Positions 1 through 8,487 are shown, numbered from the stretch's first letter. The stretch is 64,000 nt of DNA from Arthrobacter sp. ZGTC412 (GCF_002929215.1 NZ_PJII01000007.1:111246-175245), one strand, 5' to 3'. Program-made: numbers and translations. The notes: a model not told the origin generated them from the letters alone.

Positions 1-289
1 CGCGGCCACCGGCGTCGCGGTCAGCGAACTCGGCCGCAACCTCCCGGAGGAGTGAGCGGTAGCGGGCCACCGGTTTCCCGTTGATCAGCGCGCCGGCTTC
101 CTCGATGGTGGTGCGGATCTTCTCGCCGCCCGGGACCTCTCCCAGGCCGGTGCGGCCCTCAGAATCGGTAATGATGACGATATTGCGGGTGAAGAAGGGG
201 CCGTGAGCGCCGCTGAGGTTCATCAGCATGCTGTCATGGCCGGCAACCGGAACTACTTCTACGCGGGCAACGGTGGGCTGGTTGTTCAT
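1..289 (-). CDS. gudD: Glucarate dehydratase, N-terminal part (cut by window edge)
   Basis: Minus-strand frame starting at ATG 289-287 and running off the left edge, about 96 residues. It contains the enolase-superfamily N-terminal pattern 'VVPVAGHDSMLMNLSGAHG', then 'FFTRNIVIITD', then 'GLGEVPGGEKI', which I recognise from glucarate/galactarate dehydratase; the metal-binding barrel lies outside the window. The enzyme removes water from D-glucarate to give 5-dehydro-4-deoxyglucarate in the cytosol. Its ATG overlaps the stop of the upstream dehydrogenase (ATGA), so it is the third gene of the kdgD operon and probably translationally coupled. A galactarate-specific relative cannot be excluded from the N-terminus alone. 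Confidence 0.88.
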   Translation of the reverse strand, partial: MNNQPTVARVEVVPVAGHDSMLMNLSGAHGPFFTRNIVIITDSEGRTGLGEVPGGEKIRTTIEEAGALINGKPVARYRSLLREVAAEFADRDAGGR

Positions 290-1890
290 GCGCTGACCTC
301 GGCTTTTTCTGCAGCAGCTACTACTTCGCCATCGATCCGCCGGTTGAGGTGCCAGGGGTTGGCATCCTGCAGCGCCTCCGGGAGCAGTTCCTGGGGGAGG
401 TTCTGGTACGCGACGGGCCGCAGGAAACGGTTGATGGCGAGGGTTCCCACGGAGGTGGTGCGGGAGTCGGAGGTAGCGGGGAAGGGGCCGCCGTGGACCA
501 TGGCGTGGCCTACTTCAACGCCCGTGGGCCAGCCGTTCACGATAATGCGGCCCACCTTCTGCTCAAGGACCGGAAGGAGGCGTGCCGCCGTCGGGTAATC
601 CTCTTCGGTGAGCTGCAGCGAGGCGGTGAGCTGGCCTTCGATTCGGGTGGCGGCCTGCAGCAGATCCTCGACGGAGGTGTAGCGGATCACCAGGGATGCG
701 GCGCCGAAAATTTCCTCGTGCAGGACGCGGTTGCTGGTGAATTCCGTAACGCCGGTGCCAAAGATGGTGGGGGCGGGGGCGTTCTCGGTGGGGCCCGGAG
801 TGCCTTGGCCGATGACCTGGACGCCGTCGGCGCTGCTGAGGTTTTCGGCTCCGGTGTTCCAGGACCTGGCGATGCCTTCAGTAAGCATGGTCTGTCCGGC
901 GCTCGCGGAAACAGCGCGGCCGACGGCGGCGGCGAGTTTGTCTCCCAGCTCGCCTTCGGGGGCGAAGAGCAGGCCGGGCGAGGTGCAGAGCTGGCCGGAG
1001 CTGCCGGTGACGGCGGTGACGTACTGCTGGGCGAGGGCGTCGATGTCGCCCTTGAGGGCGCCTTCGAAGACGAAGACCGGGTTCAGCGAGGACATTTCCG
1101 CGTAGACAGGAATGGGCTCGGGGCGGCCCGCAGCGGTGCGCATCAGGGCGACGCCGGCTGCCTGGGATCCGGTGAAGCCGACGGCCTTGATCGCGGGGTC
1201 GGCCACGAGGGCCTGGCCGATGCTCGCCCCGGGGCCGTAGATCAGCGAGAAGACACCGGGGTGCAGCCCGTTGTCCTTGACCGCTTTGGTGATGGCCTGG
1301 CCGACGAGTTCGCTGGTGCCCGGGTGTGCGTTGTGTGCTTTGAAGACCACCGGGCAGCCCGCGGCGAGGGCGGAAGCAGTGTCTCCACCCGCCGTCGAGA
1401 AGGCCAGCGGGAAGTTGCTGGCACCGAACACGGCGACGGGGCCGAGGGGGATCTGGCGCTGGCGGATGTCGGCCCGGGGCAGCGGAGCGCGCTCGGGGAT
1501 GGCGGGGTCGATGCGGACGCCGCGGAAGTCGCCCTGCCGGACGACCGTCGCGAAGAGGCGAAGCTGGCCGGTGGTGCGGGCGCGCTCGCCCTGGAGCCGG
1601 GCCGCCGGAAGGCCGGTCTCCTGGCCGGCGCGGACAATCAGTTCGTCCCCAATTGCCTCAATGTTGTCCGCGATGGCTTCGAGAAGGCTGGCGTGGGTTT
1701 CCGGGTCAAGGGTACTGAAGGACGGGAATGCCTCGGCGGCGGCGGCCGTTGCTGCCCTAAGCTGCTCCTCGGTGAGCAGCGTGTAGGTGGGCTCCAGCGC
1801 CTGGTTGGTGGCCGGGTTGAAGCCAAAAGTGGTTTTGCCTTCGCCGGCAGTGGGCTGTCCGGCGATCAGTGAGTGTCCGGTAAGGGTCAC
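286..1890 (-). CDS. Alpha-ketoglutarate semialdehyde dehydrogenase (aldehyde dehydrogenase superfamily)
   Basis: 534 residues, GTG start with AGGAGG seven bases upstream. Aldehyde dehydrogenase fold: 'FGASNFPLAF' in the cofactor domain, 'VGFTGS' loop, general base Glu265 in 'YAEMSSLNP', and nucleophile Cys302 in 'GQLCTSPG'. The AEMSS/GQLCT variants are typical of the ketoglutarate semialdehyde branch (2,5-dioxovalerate dehydrogenase), the last step of aldarate and pentose oxidation to 2-oxoglutarate. It lies 41 bp after kdgD and overlaps gudD by 4 bp, matching the pathway glucarate -> 5-dehydro-4-deoxyglucarate -> 2,5-dioxopentanoate -> 2-oxoglutarate. NAD versus NADP preference cannot be read from the sequence with confidence. 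Confidence 0.92.
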   Translation of the reverse strand: MTLTGHSLIAGQPTAGEGKTTFGFNPATNQALEPTYTLLTEEQLRAATAAAAEAFPSFSTLDPETHASLLEAIADNIEAIGDELIVRAGQETGLPAARLQGERARTTGQLRLFATVVRQGDFRGVRIDPAIPERAPLPRADIRQRQIPLGPVAVFGASNFPLAFSTAGGDTASALAAGCPVVFKAHNAHPGTSELVGQAITKAVKDNGLHPGVFSLIYGPGASIGQALVADPAIKAVGFTGSQAAGVALMRTAAGRPEPIPVYAEMSSLNPVFVFEGALKGDIDALAQQYVTAVTGSSGQLCTSPGLLFAPEGELGDKLAAAVGRAVSASAGQTMLTEGIARSWNTGAENLSSADGVQVIGQGTPGPTENAPAPTIFGTGVTEFTSNRVLHEEIFGAASLVIRYTSVEDLLQAATRIEGQLTASLQLTEEDYPTAARLLPVLEQKVGRIIVNGWPTGVEVGHAMVHGGPFPATSDSRTTSVGTLAINRFLRPVAYQNLPQELLPEALQDANPWHLNRRIDGEVVAAAEKAEVSA

Positions 1891-1931
1891 GGTGGTTCCT
1901 CCTAGTGAAGGGTGGATCAGGAGTCGGTTGA

Positions 1932-2846
1932 TCAGGAAACGCTGGCGATGAGGGCTTTGAGGTCCGCGAGGTCCTGCTCGGCGAGGTTCTGCAGCGGCGG
2001 GCGGACCGGCCCGGCGGAGCGGCCAATGGCGTCAAGGCCACCCTTGACGATGGATACCGAGTAGCCTTTCACGCGGTCGCGGATGTCCAGGTACGGGATC
2101 ACAAAGTCGTTGAGCTTCTTGTTCACGGCCACGCGGTCGTTGTTGCGCACATCCTGGTAGAAATCCAGGGCGAACTGCGGGACGAAGTTGTACATGGCGC
2201 TGGAGTAGGTGCTCATGCCGAGCTGCAGCAACGGCAACGCGAATGTTTCGGCCGTGGGCAGGCCGCCCAGGTAGAAGAGGCGGTCGCCGAGCTTGGCGTA
2301 GACGCGGGCGTCGTGCTCGAGGTCGCCCACGCCGTCCTTGAAGCCGATGAGGTTCTCGTGGCGGTCAGCCAGGGTGGCCACCGTGGTGTCCTTGTAGATG
2401 GCGTTGGCCCGGTTGTAGATGATAACGCCGAGGGACGTGGCGCTGCAGATGGCGCTGACATGCTCGGTCAGTCCGCCCTGGTCAGCCTCGGTGAGGTATG
2501 GCGGGAGGAGCAGGAGTCCGTCGGCGCCGGCCGCTTCGGCAGCCTTCGCGTTCTCGATGGCCTGGGCGGTGGATCCGCCGGCAGAGGCGAGGACGGGAAC
2601 CTGGCCGCCCACTTCTTCGACGGCGGTGCGGACTACGCGCTCTGATTCGGCCGGGGTCAGCGAGAAGCCTTCACCGGTGCCGCCGGCGGCGAAAAGGCCG
2701 GCCACCGGGAAGCTCGCCTGCCACGCCAGGTGCTTGCGGTAGTTCTCCTCATCGAACTGCAGCTCGGCGTCGAACGAGGTGACAGGGAAGGACAGCAGGC
2801 CTTCCTTGAGGGTGTCCGCCAGTTCCTGGGGTGAGTACTTTGCCAC
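1932..2846 (-). CDS. kdgD: 5-dehydro-4-deoxyglucarate dehydratase
   Basis: 304 residues, GTG start with GGAGGA upstream. Member of the DapA/N-acetylneuraminate lyase class I aldolase superfamily: '[10 protein letters not shown]' near residue 55, Tyr in 'IIYNRANA', and Schiff-base Lys170 in 'GFKDGVGD'. It converts 5-dehydro-4-deoxy-D-glucarate to 2,5-dioxopentanoate with loss of water and CO2. First gene of the aldarate operon; the semialdehyde dehydrogenase and gudD follow. Its 137-bp upstream region holds a promoter and a LysR-type box. Confidence 0.93.
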   Translation of the reverse strand: MAKYSPQELADTLKEGLLSFPVTSFDAELQFDEENYRKHLAWQASFPVAGLFAAGGTGEGFSLTPAESERVVRTAVEEVGGQVPVLASAGGSTAQAIENAKAAEAAGADGLLLLPPYLTEADQGGLTEHVSAICSATSLGVIIYNRANAIYKDTTVATLADRHENLIGFKDGVGDLEHDARVYAKLGDRLFYLGGLPTAETFALPLLQLGMSTYSSAMYNFVPQFALDFYQDVRNNDRVAVNKKLNDFVIPYLDIRDRVKGYSVSIVKGGLDAIGRSAGPVRPPLQNLAEQDLADLKALIASVS

Positions 2847-2899
2847 GGTGTGGTCCTCCGGTGTGTGTGCCGCGGGCGGCGGGCTGATGATTCCCTTCC

Positions 2900-2967
2900 A
2901 GACTAGGAGCGTCGCTGATGCCTGTCTAAGTGCATTTGTGTATGTATTGATACCTTCCAGGCATGAT
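2900..2967 (-). promoter_or_regulatory. kdgD operon promoter with LysR-type T-N11-A box
   Basis: On the minus strand, -35 TAGACA (2928-2923), 17-bp spacer, -10 TAGTCT (2905-2900). About 64 bp upstream of the expected start point is ATGCC-N5-GGTAT (2964-2950), an interrupted palindrome of LysR type. The same arrangement, box sequence, distance and intervening bases included, is found in front of tctC. Confidence 0.7.
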
Positions 2968-2983
2968 GGTGGTGCCGTTCACC

Positions 2984-3868
2984 TTATTCCATGGCGAACT
3001 CGAGGTCCCGCAGAAGGCGGGCCAGCGCAGGGTTGGTAATCCTGCGGTTCCAGATGGCATGGAGTTCCACCTGTTCGCTGTCACCCACGGCCAGCGGCAG
3101 GAACTCAACACCCTTGATGCCCAGCAGGGTGGCCGAGTGGGGCACAAAGGCCACGCCCCGGTTTGCTGCAACCAGCGAGACCATTGTCAGGATCTGGCTC
3201 ACGGTGTGCACAACGTTGGCATGGTTGAAGGGGAGCGTCCGGACCACCAGGTCGTAGAAGTAACGGGCCTGGGTGGCGGAATGCATGATCAACGACTCCT
3301 CCTTGAAGTCCTCCGGCGAGATATCCCGTGCCAGCAGCGTTAAGGGGTGGCGGGACGGGACGGCCAGGACCATGGACTCGCGGTAGAGCAAGTGGGAGTC
3401 GAAGGTCTCCTTGTCGAACGGAGGGCGTGCCAGGCCGAGATCGAGTTCGCCTGTCAGCAAACCGTGGAGCTGCTCGCCCGTCACGAGTTCCTGCAGGTCC
3501 ACATCCACGTCGGGGATGATTCCTGAAAGCTCCTCCAGCAGCGGCCCCAGGATGCTGAAGCCGCTGGCCGCGGTGAACCCGATGCGGAGAACGCCTGAGC
3601 GTCCCGAGGCGATCCGCCGCGCCGTTACCGGCGCCCGTTCGGCAAGGGCCATGAGGCGGCGCGCCTCCTCCAGGAACGTCTGTCCAGCGTTCGTCAACTC
3701 CACTTTTCGGTTGTCCCGCTCAAGCAGTTCAGCCCCGACGATCTTTTCCAGCTTCTGGATCTGGCGGCTCAGTGGGGGCTGCGTCATGTTCAGCCGTTCG
3801 GCTGCCCGTCCGAAGTGAAGCTCCTCCGCGACGGCAATGAAGCCGGCCAGCTGGTCAAAAGTAAACAT
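2984..3868 (-). CDS. LysR-family transcriptional regulator, probable aldarate regulator
   Basis: 294 residues, ATG 3868. N-terminal winged helix (about residues 1-60: 'MFTFDQLAGFIAVAEELHFGR' region, then 'LNMTQPPLSRQIQKLE'), then a periplasmic-binding-like effector domain ('SGVLRIGFTAASGFS', 'LPFNHANVVHTVSQILTMVSLVAANRGVAFVP'). It lies between the catabolic operon (downstream, same strand) and the divergent tctCBA operon. A T-N11-A box ends two bases upstream of its own start codon, so it probably represses itself while activating the two operons. The effector is likely an aldarate or its dehydration product (inference). Confidence 0.9.
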   Translation of the reverse strand: MFTFDQLAGFIAVAEELHFGRAAERLNMTQPPLSRQIQKLEKIVGAELLERDNRKVELTNAGQTFLEEARRLMALAERAPVTARRIASGRSGVLRIGFTAASGFSILGPLLEELSGIIPDVDVDLQELVTGEQLHGLLTGELDLGLARPPFDKETFDSHLLYRESMVLAVPSRHPLTLLARDISPEDFKEESLIMHSATQARYFYDLVVRTLPFNHANVVHTVSQILTMVSLVAANRGVAFVPHSATLLGIKGVEFLPLAVGDSEQVELHAIWNRRITNPALARLLRDLEFAME

Positions 3869-3935
3869 GATGCCTTCCAGGTATCAAATGATGCAGATTT
3901 GGGCTTAGACATGCATCATAACCACTCCCTACACT
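3867..3935 (+). promoter_or_regulatory. tctCBA promoter with LysR-type box and 8-bp inverted repeat
   Basis: Box ATGCC-N5-GGTAT at 3870-3884; -35 TAGACA 3906-3911, 18-bp spacer, -10 TACACT 3930-3935. The box centre is about 65 bp upstream of the expected start point, the classic LysR recognition position. A perfect inverted repeat ATGATGCA (3888-3895) / TGCATCAT (3912-3919) spans the -35 region and may be the activation half-site. The segment matches the kdgD promoter base for base at many positions when both are read toward their genes. Confidence 0.7.
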
Positions 3936-4010
3936 CGACACAGCGAACGGGGTGACCCGCTTCACAGATGTTCCGGGCCCCAACGCCCGCCGTGCCAACT
4001 AGGAGTTCCA

Positions 4011-5015
4011 ATGATGCACTTCCCCACACGCCGCACGATTCTCGGAGCGGCATCCGCCGTCACGCTCTTGGCGCTGACGGCATGCGGCAACGTCGCCGGC
4101 GGCGGCACGGCGGATTCCGCCAAATACCCGTCCGGCCCCGTTAACCTCTCGGTGGGCCAGGCTGCCGGTGGCAGTACAGACCTGATCGCCCGCGCCCTCG
4201 CCGAAGGTGCTTCCAAGACGCTCGGCCAGCCGATGCCCGTGGTCAACAAGCCCGGCGCCAACGGCGCCCTCGCTACTAAGGAAGTAGCCGGCAAGCCCGC
4301 TGACGGCCAGGAGCTGGTGCTGCTCAACGCATCCCTGATCACCATCACCCCGCTGGCAGTCAGCGCCGATGAAGCCGTGAACATTGACGACCTGGACATC
4401 ATTGCCGGTTTGTCCCAGGACGACTACGTGCTGGTAGCCAGCGCCGAGTCCGGATTCAAGACCTTCAAGGATGTGACCGCAGCAGGACGCAACGTCACCT
4501 TCGGCACCACCGGCGTCGGCACCGGAAGCCAGCTGGCACAGACCGTGCTCTTCAAGCAGGCGGACGTCAAGGGCACGGACATCCCCTTTGACAGCGGCAA
4601 GCCCGCCCTGACGGCTGTCCTCGGCAACCAGGTTGAGCTCGCCACCATCCAGCTCGGCGAAGCGATGCCGCAAATCCAGGCCGGAAAGGTAGCCCCGCTC
4701 CTCGTCTTCTCCGAGGAGCGCACCAGCTTCCTTCCCGATACGCCTACGGCAAAGGAAGCCGGCTATGACGTCCCGGTTGCCCAGTACCGCGCAGTGGCTG
4801 CCCCGAAGGGTACCCCGCAGGAGGTCAAGGACAAGCTGCTCGCAGCGTTCCAGGAGTCGTTCAAGTCCGACGCCTACAAGGAGTTCAACAAGAAGAACTC
4901 GTTGACTCCGAAGGAGATCTCCGGCGAGGAAGTTGTGACGGAGTGGAAGGGCTACGCAGCGAAGTACAAGGAACTGGTGGAGAAGTACGACATCAGCCTG
5001 AGCGGAAATAAGTGA
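4011..5015 (+). CDS. tctC: Tripartite tricarboxylate transporter substrate-binding protein (TctC/Bug family), lipoprotein
   Basis: 334 residues. Lipoprotein signal with Arg-Arg at 7-8 and lipobox 'LTAC' ending at Cys25, so it is anchored outside the membrane. The Bug fold is visible: 'GPVNLSVGQAAGGSTDLIARALAEG' and 'VVNKPGANGALATKEVAG' match the conserved ligand-binding loops. AGGAG at 4001-4005 fits the ATG at 4014 (spacing 8) better than the one at 4011. It captures a carboxylate and hands it to TctAB. Beside the aldarate operon, with the same promoter design, the ligand is probably glucarate or galactarate rather than citrate (inference). Confidence 0.9.
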   Translation: MMHFPTRRTILGAASAVTLLALTACGNVAGGGTADSAKYPSGPVNLSVGQAAGGSTDLIARALAEGASKTLGQPMPVVNKPGANGALATKEVAGKPADGQELVLLNASLITITPLAVSADEAVNIDDLDIIAGLSQDDYVLVASAESGFKTFKDVTAAGRNVTFGTTGVGTGSQLAQTVLFKQADVKGTDIPFDSGKPALTAVLGNQVELATIQLGEAMPQIQAGKVAPLLVFSEERTSFLPDTPTAKEAGYDVPVAQYRAVAAPKGTPQEVKDKLLAAFQESFKSDAYKEFNKKNSLTPKEISGEEVVTEWKGYAAKYKELVEKYDISLSGNK

Positions 5016-5605
5016 TTCCTGTGAAAGGAACCCCCGCAGCACCGGCCGGGGGCAGCAGCCACACTGCTGCCCCCGGCGGGGATGCCCCCCAAACCCTTCC
5101 TGACGAAGGCCTGGATGACCTGACGCCCGAGCAGCTGGCGGCACAGTGGGAGGAGGAAAAACCTCCCGCAGCCGGAGCTCTCGCGAACGCTGCGTCATCG
5201 TTGGTGGTTCTCGGCGTCGGCATTGGTGCGGCCATTCTTTCGATGGCCATGGGACTGGGCACGCCGTCCGCCCCGCAGCCTGGCCTTTGGCCGTTCATCA
5301 TCAGCTGCGTCATGGTGGCCCTGGGACTGTTCCAGCTGATTGCCGGCCGCCACAACCGGGATGCGGAAAAGTTCACGCGCATGTCCACCGCGCCCTTGAC
5401 CGGTCTGGTGACCCTCATTGCCATGGTGGCACTGATGCCGCTGATCGGCTTTGAACTGCCGGCCCTGGTGCTGTGCGTCATCTGGATGCGGTTCCTCGGC
5501 GGTGAAACTTGGCGCTCCACCCTTGTGGTCAGCGCGAGCGTTGTTATTGGTTTCTATGCCATCTTCGTCCTCGCGTTGAACACCTCCATTCCCCACCTCT
5601 TCTAG
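5012..5605 (+). CDS. tctB: Tripartite tricarboxylate transporter small membrane subunit TctB
   Basis: 197 residues; GTG start overlaps the tctC stop (GTGA), with a second in-frame GTG at 5021. A hydrophilic Ala/Pro-rich N-terminal segment of about 50 residues precedes four predicted membrane helices ('LVVLGVGIGAAILSMAMGLG', 'LWPFIISCVMVALGLFQLI', 'LVTLIAMVALMPLIGFELPAL', 'VVIGFYAIFVLALNT'). This is the usual TctB layout, though the N-terminal extension is longer than in many members. It pairs with TctA as the minor membrane subunit. Confidence 0.85.
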   Translation: MIPVKGTPAAPAGGSSHTAAPGGDAPQTLPDEGLDDLTPEQLAAQWEEEKPPAAGALANAASSLVVLGVGIGAAILSMAMGLGTPSAPQPGLWPFIISCVMVALGLFQLIAGRHNRDAEKFTRMSTAPLTGLVTLIAMVALMPLIGFELPALVLCVIWMRFLGGETWRSTLVVSASVVIGFYAIFVLALNTSIPHLF

Positions 5606-5614
5606 GAGACCCCC

Positions 5615-7153
5615 GTGGATTTTCTGAATCCCGTTATCAACGGATTTGCGGTTGTCCTGGAGCCGACCAACCTCCTGTACTGCCTGCTCGGCGTCGTGAT
5701 CGGCATGATGGTTGGCGTGCTGCCGGGTTTGGGGCCGGCGGCAACCATCGCCATCCTTCTTCCCCTCACTTACAACGTGGAGCCCGTCACCGCGATCATC
5801 ATGCTGGCGGGCATCTTTTACGGCGCGCAATATGGCGGAACCATCACCTCCGTGCTCCTCCGGCTGCCTGGTGAGGCGTCGTCGGTTGTGACTGTCTTCG
5901 ACGGCTATCAGATGGCCAAACAGGGAAGGGCTGGAACGGCCCTGGGCCTGGCATCCATCGGTTCCTTCATCGGGGGAACCGCCGCCATCATTGGCCTGAC
6001 CTTCCTGGCTCCCCTTGTGGCGAGCTTTGCGCTGGATTTCGGCCCGCCTGAGTACACCGCACTGGCGATGCTCGGAATCCTCCTCGTCGCCACCATCAGC
6101 AGCGGGTCCAAAGCGAAGGCGCTCATCGCCGCTGCACTCGGGCTCCTGCTCGCCACGGTTGGCCGGGACATCTTTACCGGCGAAAGCCGCTTCACGTTCG
6201 GCAGCCTGCCGCTCGCCGACGGCATCGATTTCGTGCCGATCGCCATGGGCATCTTCGGTTTAGGTGAGATCCTCTACAACCTCGAGGAACGCCACCGGGC
6301 GGCCAAGGCGCCGTCAAAGGTGGCCAACGTCTGGCCCTCCCGCAAAGACCTCAAGCAGGCTTCCGGAGCCATCGGCCGCGGATCCGTCCTTGGCTTCTTC
6401 CTGGGAATCCTCCCCGGCGGCGGTGCCACCATTGCCTCGATGGCCTCGTACGCCATGGAGAAAAAGCGTGCCAAGCAGCCTGAACGCTTCGGCAAGGGCG
6501 CCCCGGAAGGCGTCGCCGGACCGGAAACCGCCAACAACGCCGCCGCAACCTCCTCCTTCATTCCGCTGCTGACCCTGGGCATCCCGGCCAACGCCACCAT
6601 GGCGCTGATGTTCGGCGCCCTGCTGATCCAGGGTGTTACCCCCGGCCCGCAATTGGTGGAACAGGATCCGGAGCTCTTCTGGGGCGTGGTGAACTCCATG
6701 TACATCGGCAACATCCTGCTGCTGATCATGAGCCTTCCGCTGGTGGGGATCTTCGTGAAGATCCTCCGCGTCCGGGCCGCCATCCTGGCGCCCGTCACTG
6801 CCCTCATCACGCTGCTGGGTGCCTACACCATCAATAACAGCATGTTCGACGTGACGCTCGTGGTGGTCTTCGGCATCATCGGCTACCTCATGAAAAAGTT
6901 CGGGTTCGAACCGGGCCCCCTGGTACTGGCCTTCGTGCTCGGTGAACTGCTGGAAAGCTCGATGCGCCGTTCCCTGCTCGTCTTCGGCGGCGATCCCCTC
7001 GGCTTCTTCGGACGCCCCATCTCTGCCACCCTGCTGGTGGTCTTCGTCCTGGTAGCTGTGCTTCCGGCCGTCCGCACTGCCATCGCCAAGCGCAAGCGCA
7101 ATTCAACTGCCACAACACCAGCCGTCACGCCGGACATCAAGGAGAAGGTATGA
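5615..7153 (+). CDS. tctA: Tripartite tricarboxylate transporter large membrane subunit TctA
   Basis: 512 residues, GTG start with AGGAG overlapping the tctB stop. About 11-12 membrane helices; hallmark 'GVLPGLGPAATIAILLPLTY' near residue 35 and its inverted-repeat partner 'GFFLGILPGGGATIASMASYA' near residue 260, plus 'GPETANNAAATSSFIPLLTLGIPAN'. It is the permease core that moves the TctC-delivered carboxylate, probably with cations. The stop overlaps the start of the next gene (ATG 7150). Confidence 0.93.
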   Translation: MDFLNPVINGFAVVLEPTNLLYCLLGVVIGMMVGVLPGLGPAATIAILLPLTYNVEPVTAIIMLAGIFYGAQYGGTITSVLLRLPGEASSVVTVFDGYQMAKQGRAGTALGLASIGSFIGGTAAIIGLTFLAPLVASFALDFGPPEYTALAMLGILLVATISSGSKAKALIAAALGLLLATVGRDIFTGESRFTFGSLPLADGIDFVPIAMGIFGLGEILYNLEERHRAAKAPSKVANVWPSRKDLKQASGAIGRGSVLGFFLGILPGGGATIASMASYAMEKKRAKQPERFGKGAPEGVAGPETANNAAATSSFIPLLTLGIPANATMALMFGALLIQGVTPGPQLVEQDPELFWGVVNSMYIGNILLLIMSLPLVGIFVKILRVRAAILAPVTALITLLGAYTINNSMFDVTLVVVFGIIGYLMKKFGFEPGPLVLAFVLGELLESSMRRSLLVFGGDPLGFFGRPISATLLVVFVLVAVLPAVRTAIAKRKRNSTATTPAVTPDIKEKV

Positions 7154-7554
7154 GCATCATCGTCGGATTCGTCCCAACACCCGCAGGACAGGCCGCACTC
7201 ACGGCAGGCATAGCCGAAGCGAAGCTCCGGAACGAGGACCTTGTAATCGTCAACTCGGCGCGGCAGGGTGCCCTGGTGGACAAGTCAGTGGCGACGGAGG
7301 ACGTCCTGGCGCAGGCGGCCAGGCGGGCTGCCGACGTCGGAGTAACGGCAACCGTCATTCAGCCGCCCTACCAGCACGATCTGGCCGATGAGTTCCTTGA
7401 CGTCGCCAGGGAGGTTGACGCCTCGCTCATCGTTATTGGCTTGCGGCACCGCACCCAGGTGGGCAAGTTCATCCTGGGCAGCCACGCCCAGCAGATCCTG
7501 ATGCAGGCCGACCGTCCCGTCCTGGCCGTCAAGGCCGACGGCGGCAACTTCTAA
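7150..7554 (+). CDS. Universal stress protein (UspA family)
   Basis: 134 residues, a single Usp domain. Starts 'MSIIVGFVPTPAGQAAL' and ends with the nucleotide-binding segment 'GKFILGSHAQQILMQADRPVLAVK', the G-x2-G-x9-G(S) type seen in ATP-binding members. It overlaps tctA by 4 bp, so it is the last gene of the transporter operon. Small Usp proteins are known partners of TRAP-type and similar binding-protein transporters; its job here is unknown. Confidence 0.85.
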   Translation: MSIIVGFVPTPAGQAALTAGIAEAKLRNEDLVIVNSARQGALVDKSVATEDVLAQAARRAADVGVTATVIQPPYQHDLADEFLDVAREVDASLIVIGLRHRTQVGKFILGSHAQQILMQADRPVLAVKADGGNF

Positions 7555-7574
7555 GGCCGGTGAGGGGAAGCGCC

Positions 7575-7835
7575 ATGTACAACCACAATCCCACCGGCCG
7601 TAGCCCAGCACCTGCAGCTGCCCCTGTCCCTGACTGGTCCAGGCTGTGCAGGAACGATCACGTGGAGGTACGAACGGCGGGTGGGGCTGTGATGTCCGGA
7701 ACCATCGACATGATCGCCGCCGACCGCAGCGTCTTCTGGATGATCAGGAACGATGGCGCCGGGCGGACCATGCTCTTTGCCGGGGACGGCGTCGCTGTCA
7801 TCAAGGTGCCGCAGCGGGAACAGGCCGCTGCTTGA
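7575..7835 (+). CDS. Uncharacterised 86-aa protein, DWSRL family (copy A)
   Basis: ATG 7575 with AGGGGA about six bases upstream; an in-frame GTG at 7560 has no usable ribosome site. No signal or membrane segment. The core 'DWSRL...VEVR...GTID...ADRS..W...GR.MLF' is shared with the gene at 49920-50195, so the two define a small family. The beta-rich, Gly-turn pattern suggests a small barrel, but I recognise no named domain. It follows the tct operon by 20 bp and may be co-transcribed. Confidence 0.6.
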   Translation: MYNHNPTGRSPAPAAAPVPDWSRLCRNDHVEVRTAGGAVMSGTIDMIAADRSVFWMIRNDGAGRTMLFAGDGVAVIKVPQREQAAA

Positions 7836-7884
7836 CTGTGCTCCCTGAGCAGGTGCTGTTGGAGTGTTCCTGCAGGCATTGTTC

Positions 7885-8396
7885 CTAGGACTGCCCGCGT
7901 ACATGTTCCGCCAGGGCGTCAAGGACCGGCAGTTGGCCCTTCACAAGCTTGAGCCGGGCTTCCGCCTCGGGAAACCAGCGGGCGTCGTCGATCTCGGGAT
8001 AGTGCTGGATCCTGCCCGAACCTTTGGGCCACTCCAGCGGGAAGGTGTTGCTGACGATCTGCTCCGGCCGGAAGTCCTGCTCCGCCGTGAAAACTGTGAT
8101 GATCTTGCCGGACGGCTGCCGGACGGCTGCCGGAACTGTCCGAGATGCTGGTAGTCCGCGGCGGGGGCCGGGGAGCCCATTTCTTCGGCGAATTCCCGCA
8201 GGGCCGCCGCCAGCGGTTCCTCATCCCCGGTATATTCACCCTTCGGGATTGACCACGCATGTGCGTCCTTGCGCGCCCAGAACGGTCCGCCCATGTGAGC
8301 TATCCAGACCTCCAGGCCACCCGGGTCAGTCCTCCTGTGCAGCAGTATTCCTGCGCTGAAAACCGGCATCTGCCCTCCACGTGCTGAGAAATTCAT
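7885..8396 (-). pseudogene. NUDIX hydrolase, frameshifted by an 11-bp tandem duplication
   Basis: The first ~90 codons encode 'MPVFSAGILLHRRTDPGGLE' and a complete Nudix box (G-x5-E-x7-REFAEEMG, from 'GEYTGDEE' on). After 'QFRQPSG' the frame is lost because the 11-mer GGACGGCTGCC is duplicated at 8110-8131 (plus strand). Removing one copy restores '...PSGKIITVFTAEQDFRPEQ' through 'YPEIDDARWF' to a stop at 7887-7885, a normal ~165-residue NUDIX protein. As given, translation ends at 7941 with a scrambled tail. The family hydrolyses nucleoside diphosphates linked to another moiety. The catalytic box is intact but the C-terminal half is lost. Confidence 0.85.
8108..8133. repeat. 11-bp tandem duplication inside the NUDIX gene
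   Basis: Two full copies of CCGGACGGCTG (8108-8118 and 8119-8129) followed by CCGG. Eleven is not a multiple of three, so the second copy shifts the frame. It looks like a replication-slippage event. Confidence 0.9.
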
Positions 8397-8487
8397 AACG
8401 AACGGAAACTGCCGTCCAGCGTTAACCTGCAGTTCATGGTGCTGCTTTAGGTTATTCCTTCAGGCACTTTGCTCGAAGGGACCCGTC

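Noticed and set aside
349-1872. Open frame of about 500 codons on the plus strand opposite the semialdehyde dehydrogenase
   Set aside because: Shadow of the real gene; Gly-rich, no ribosome site and no motif.
2881-2983. Small open frames in the kdgD-lysR gap
   Set aside because: They overlap the promoter and LysR box and have no ribosome site or typical codon use.
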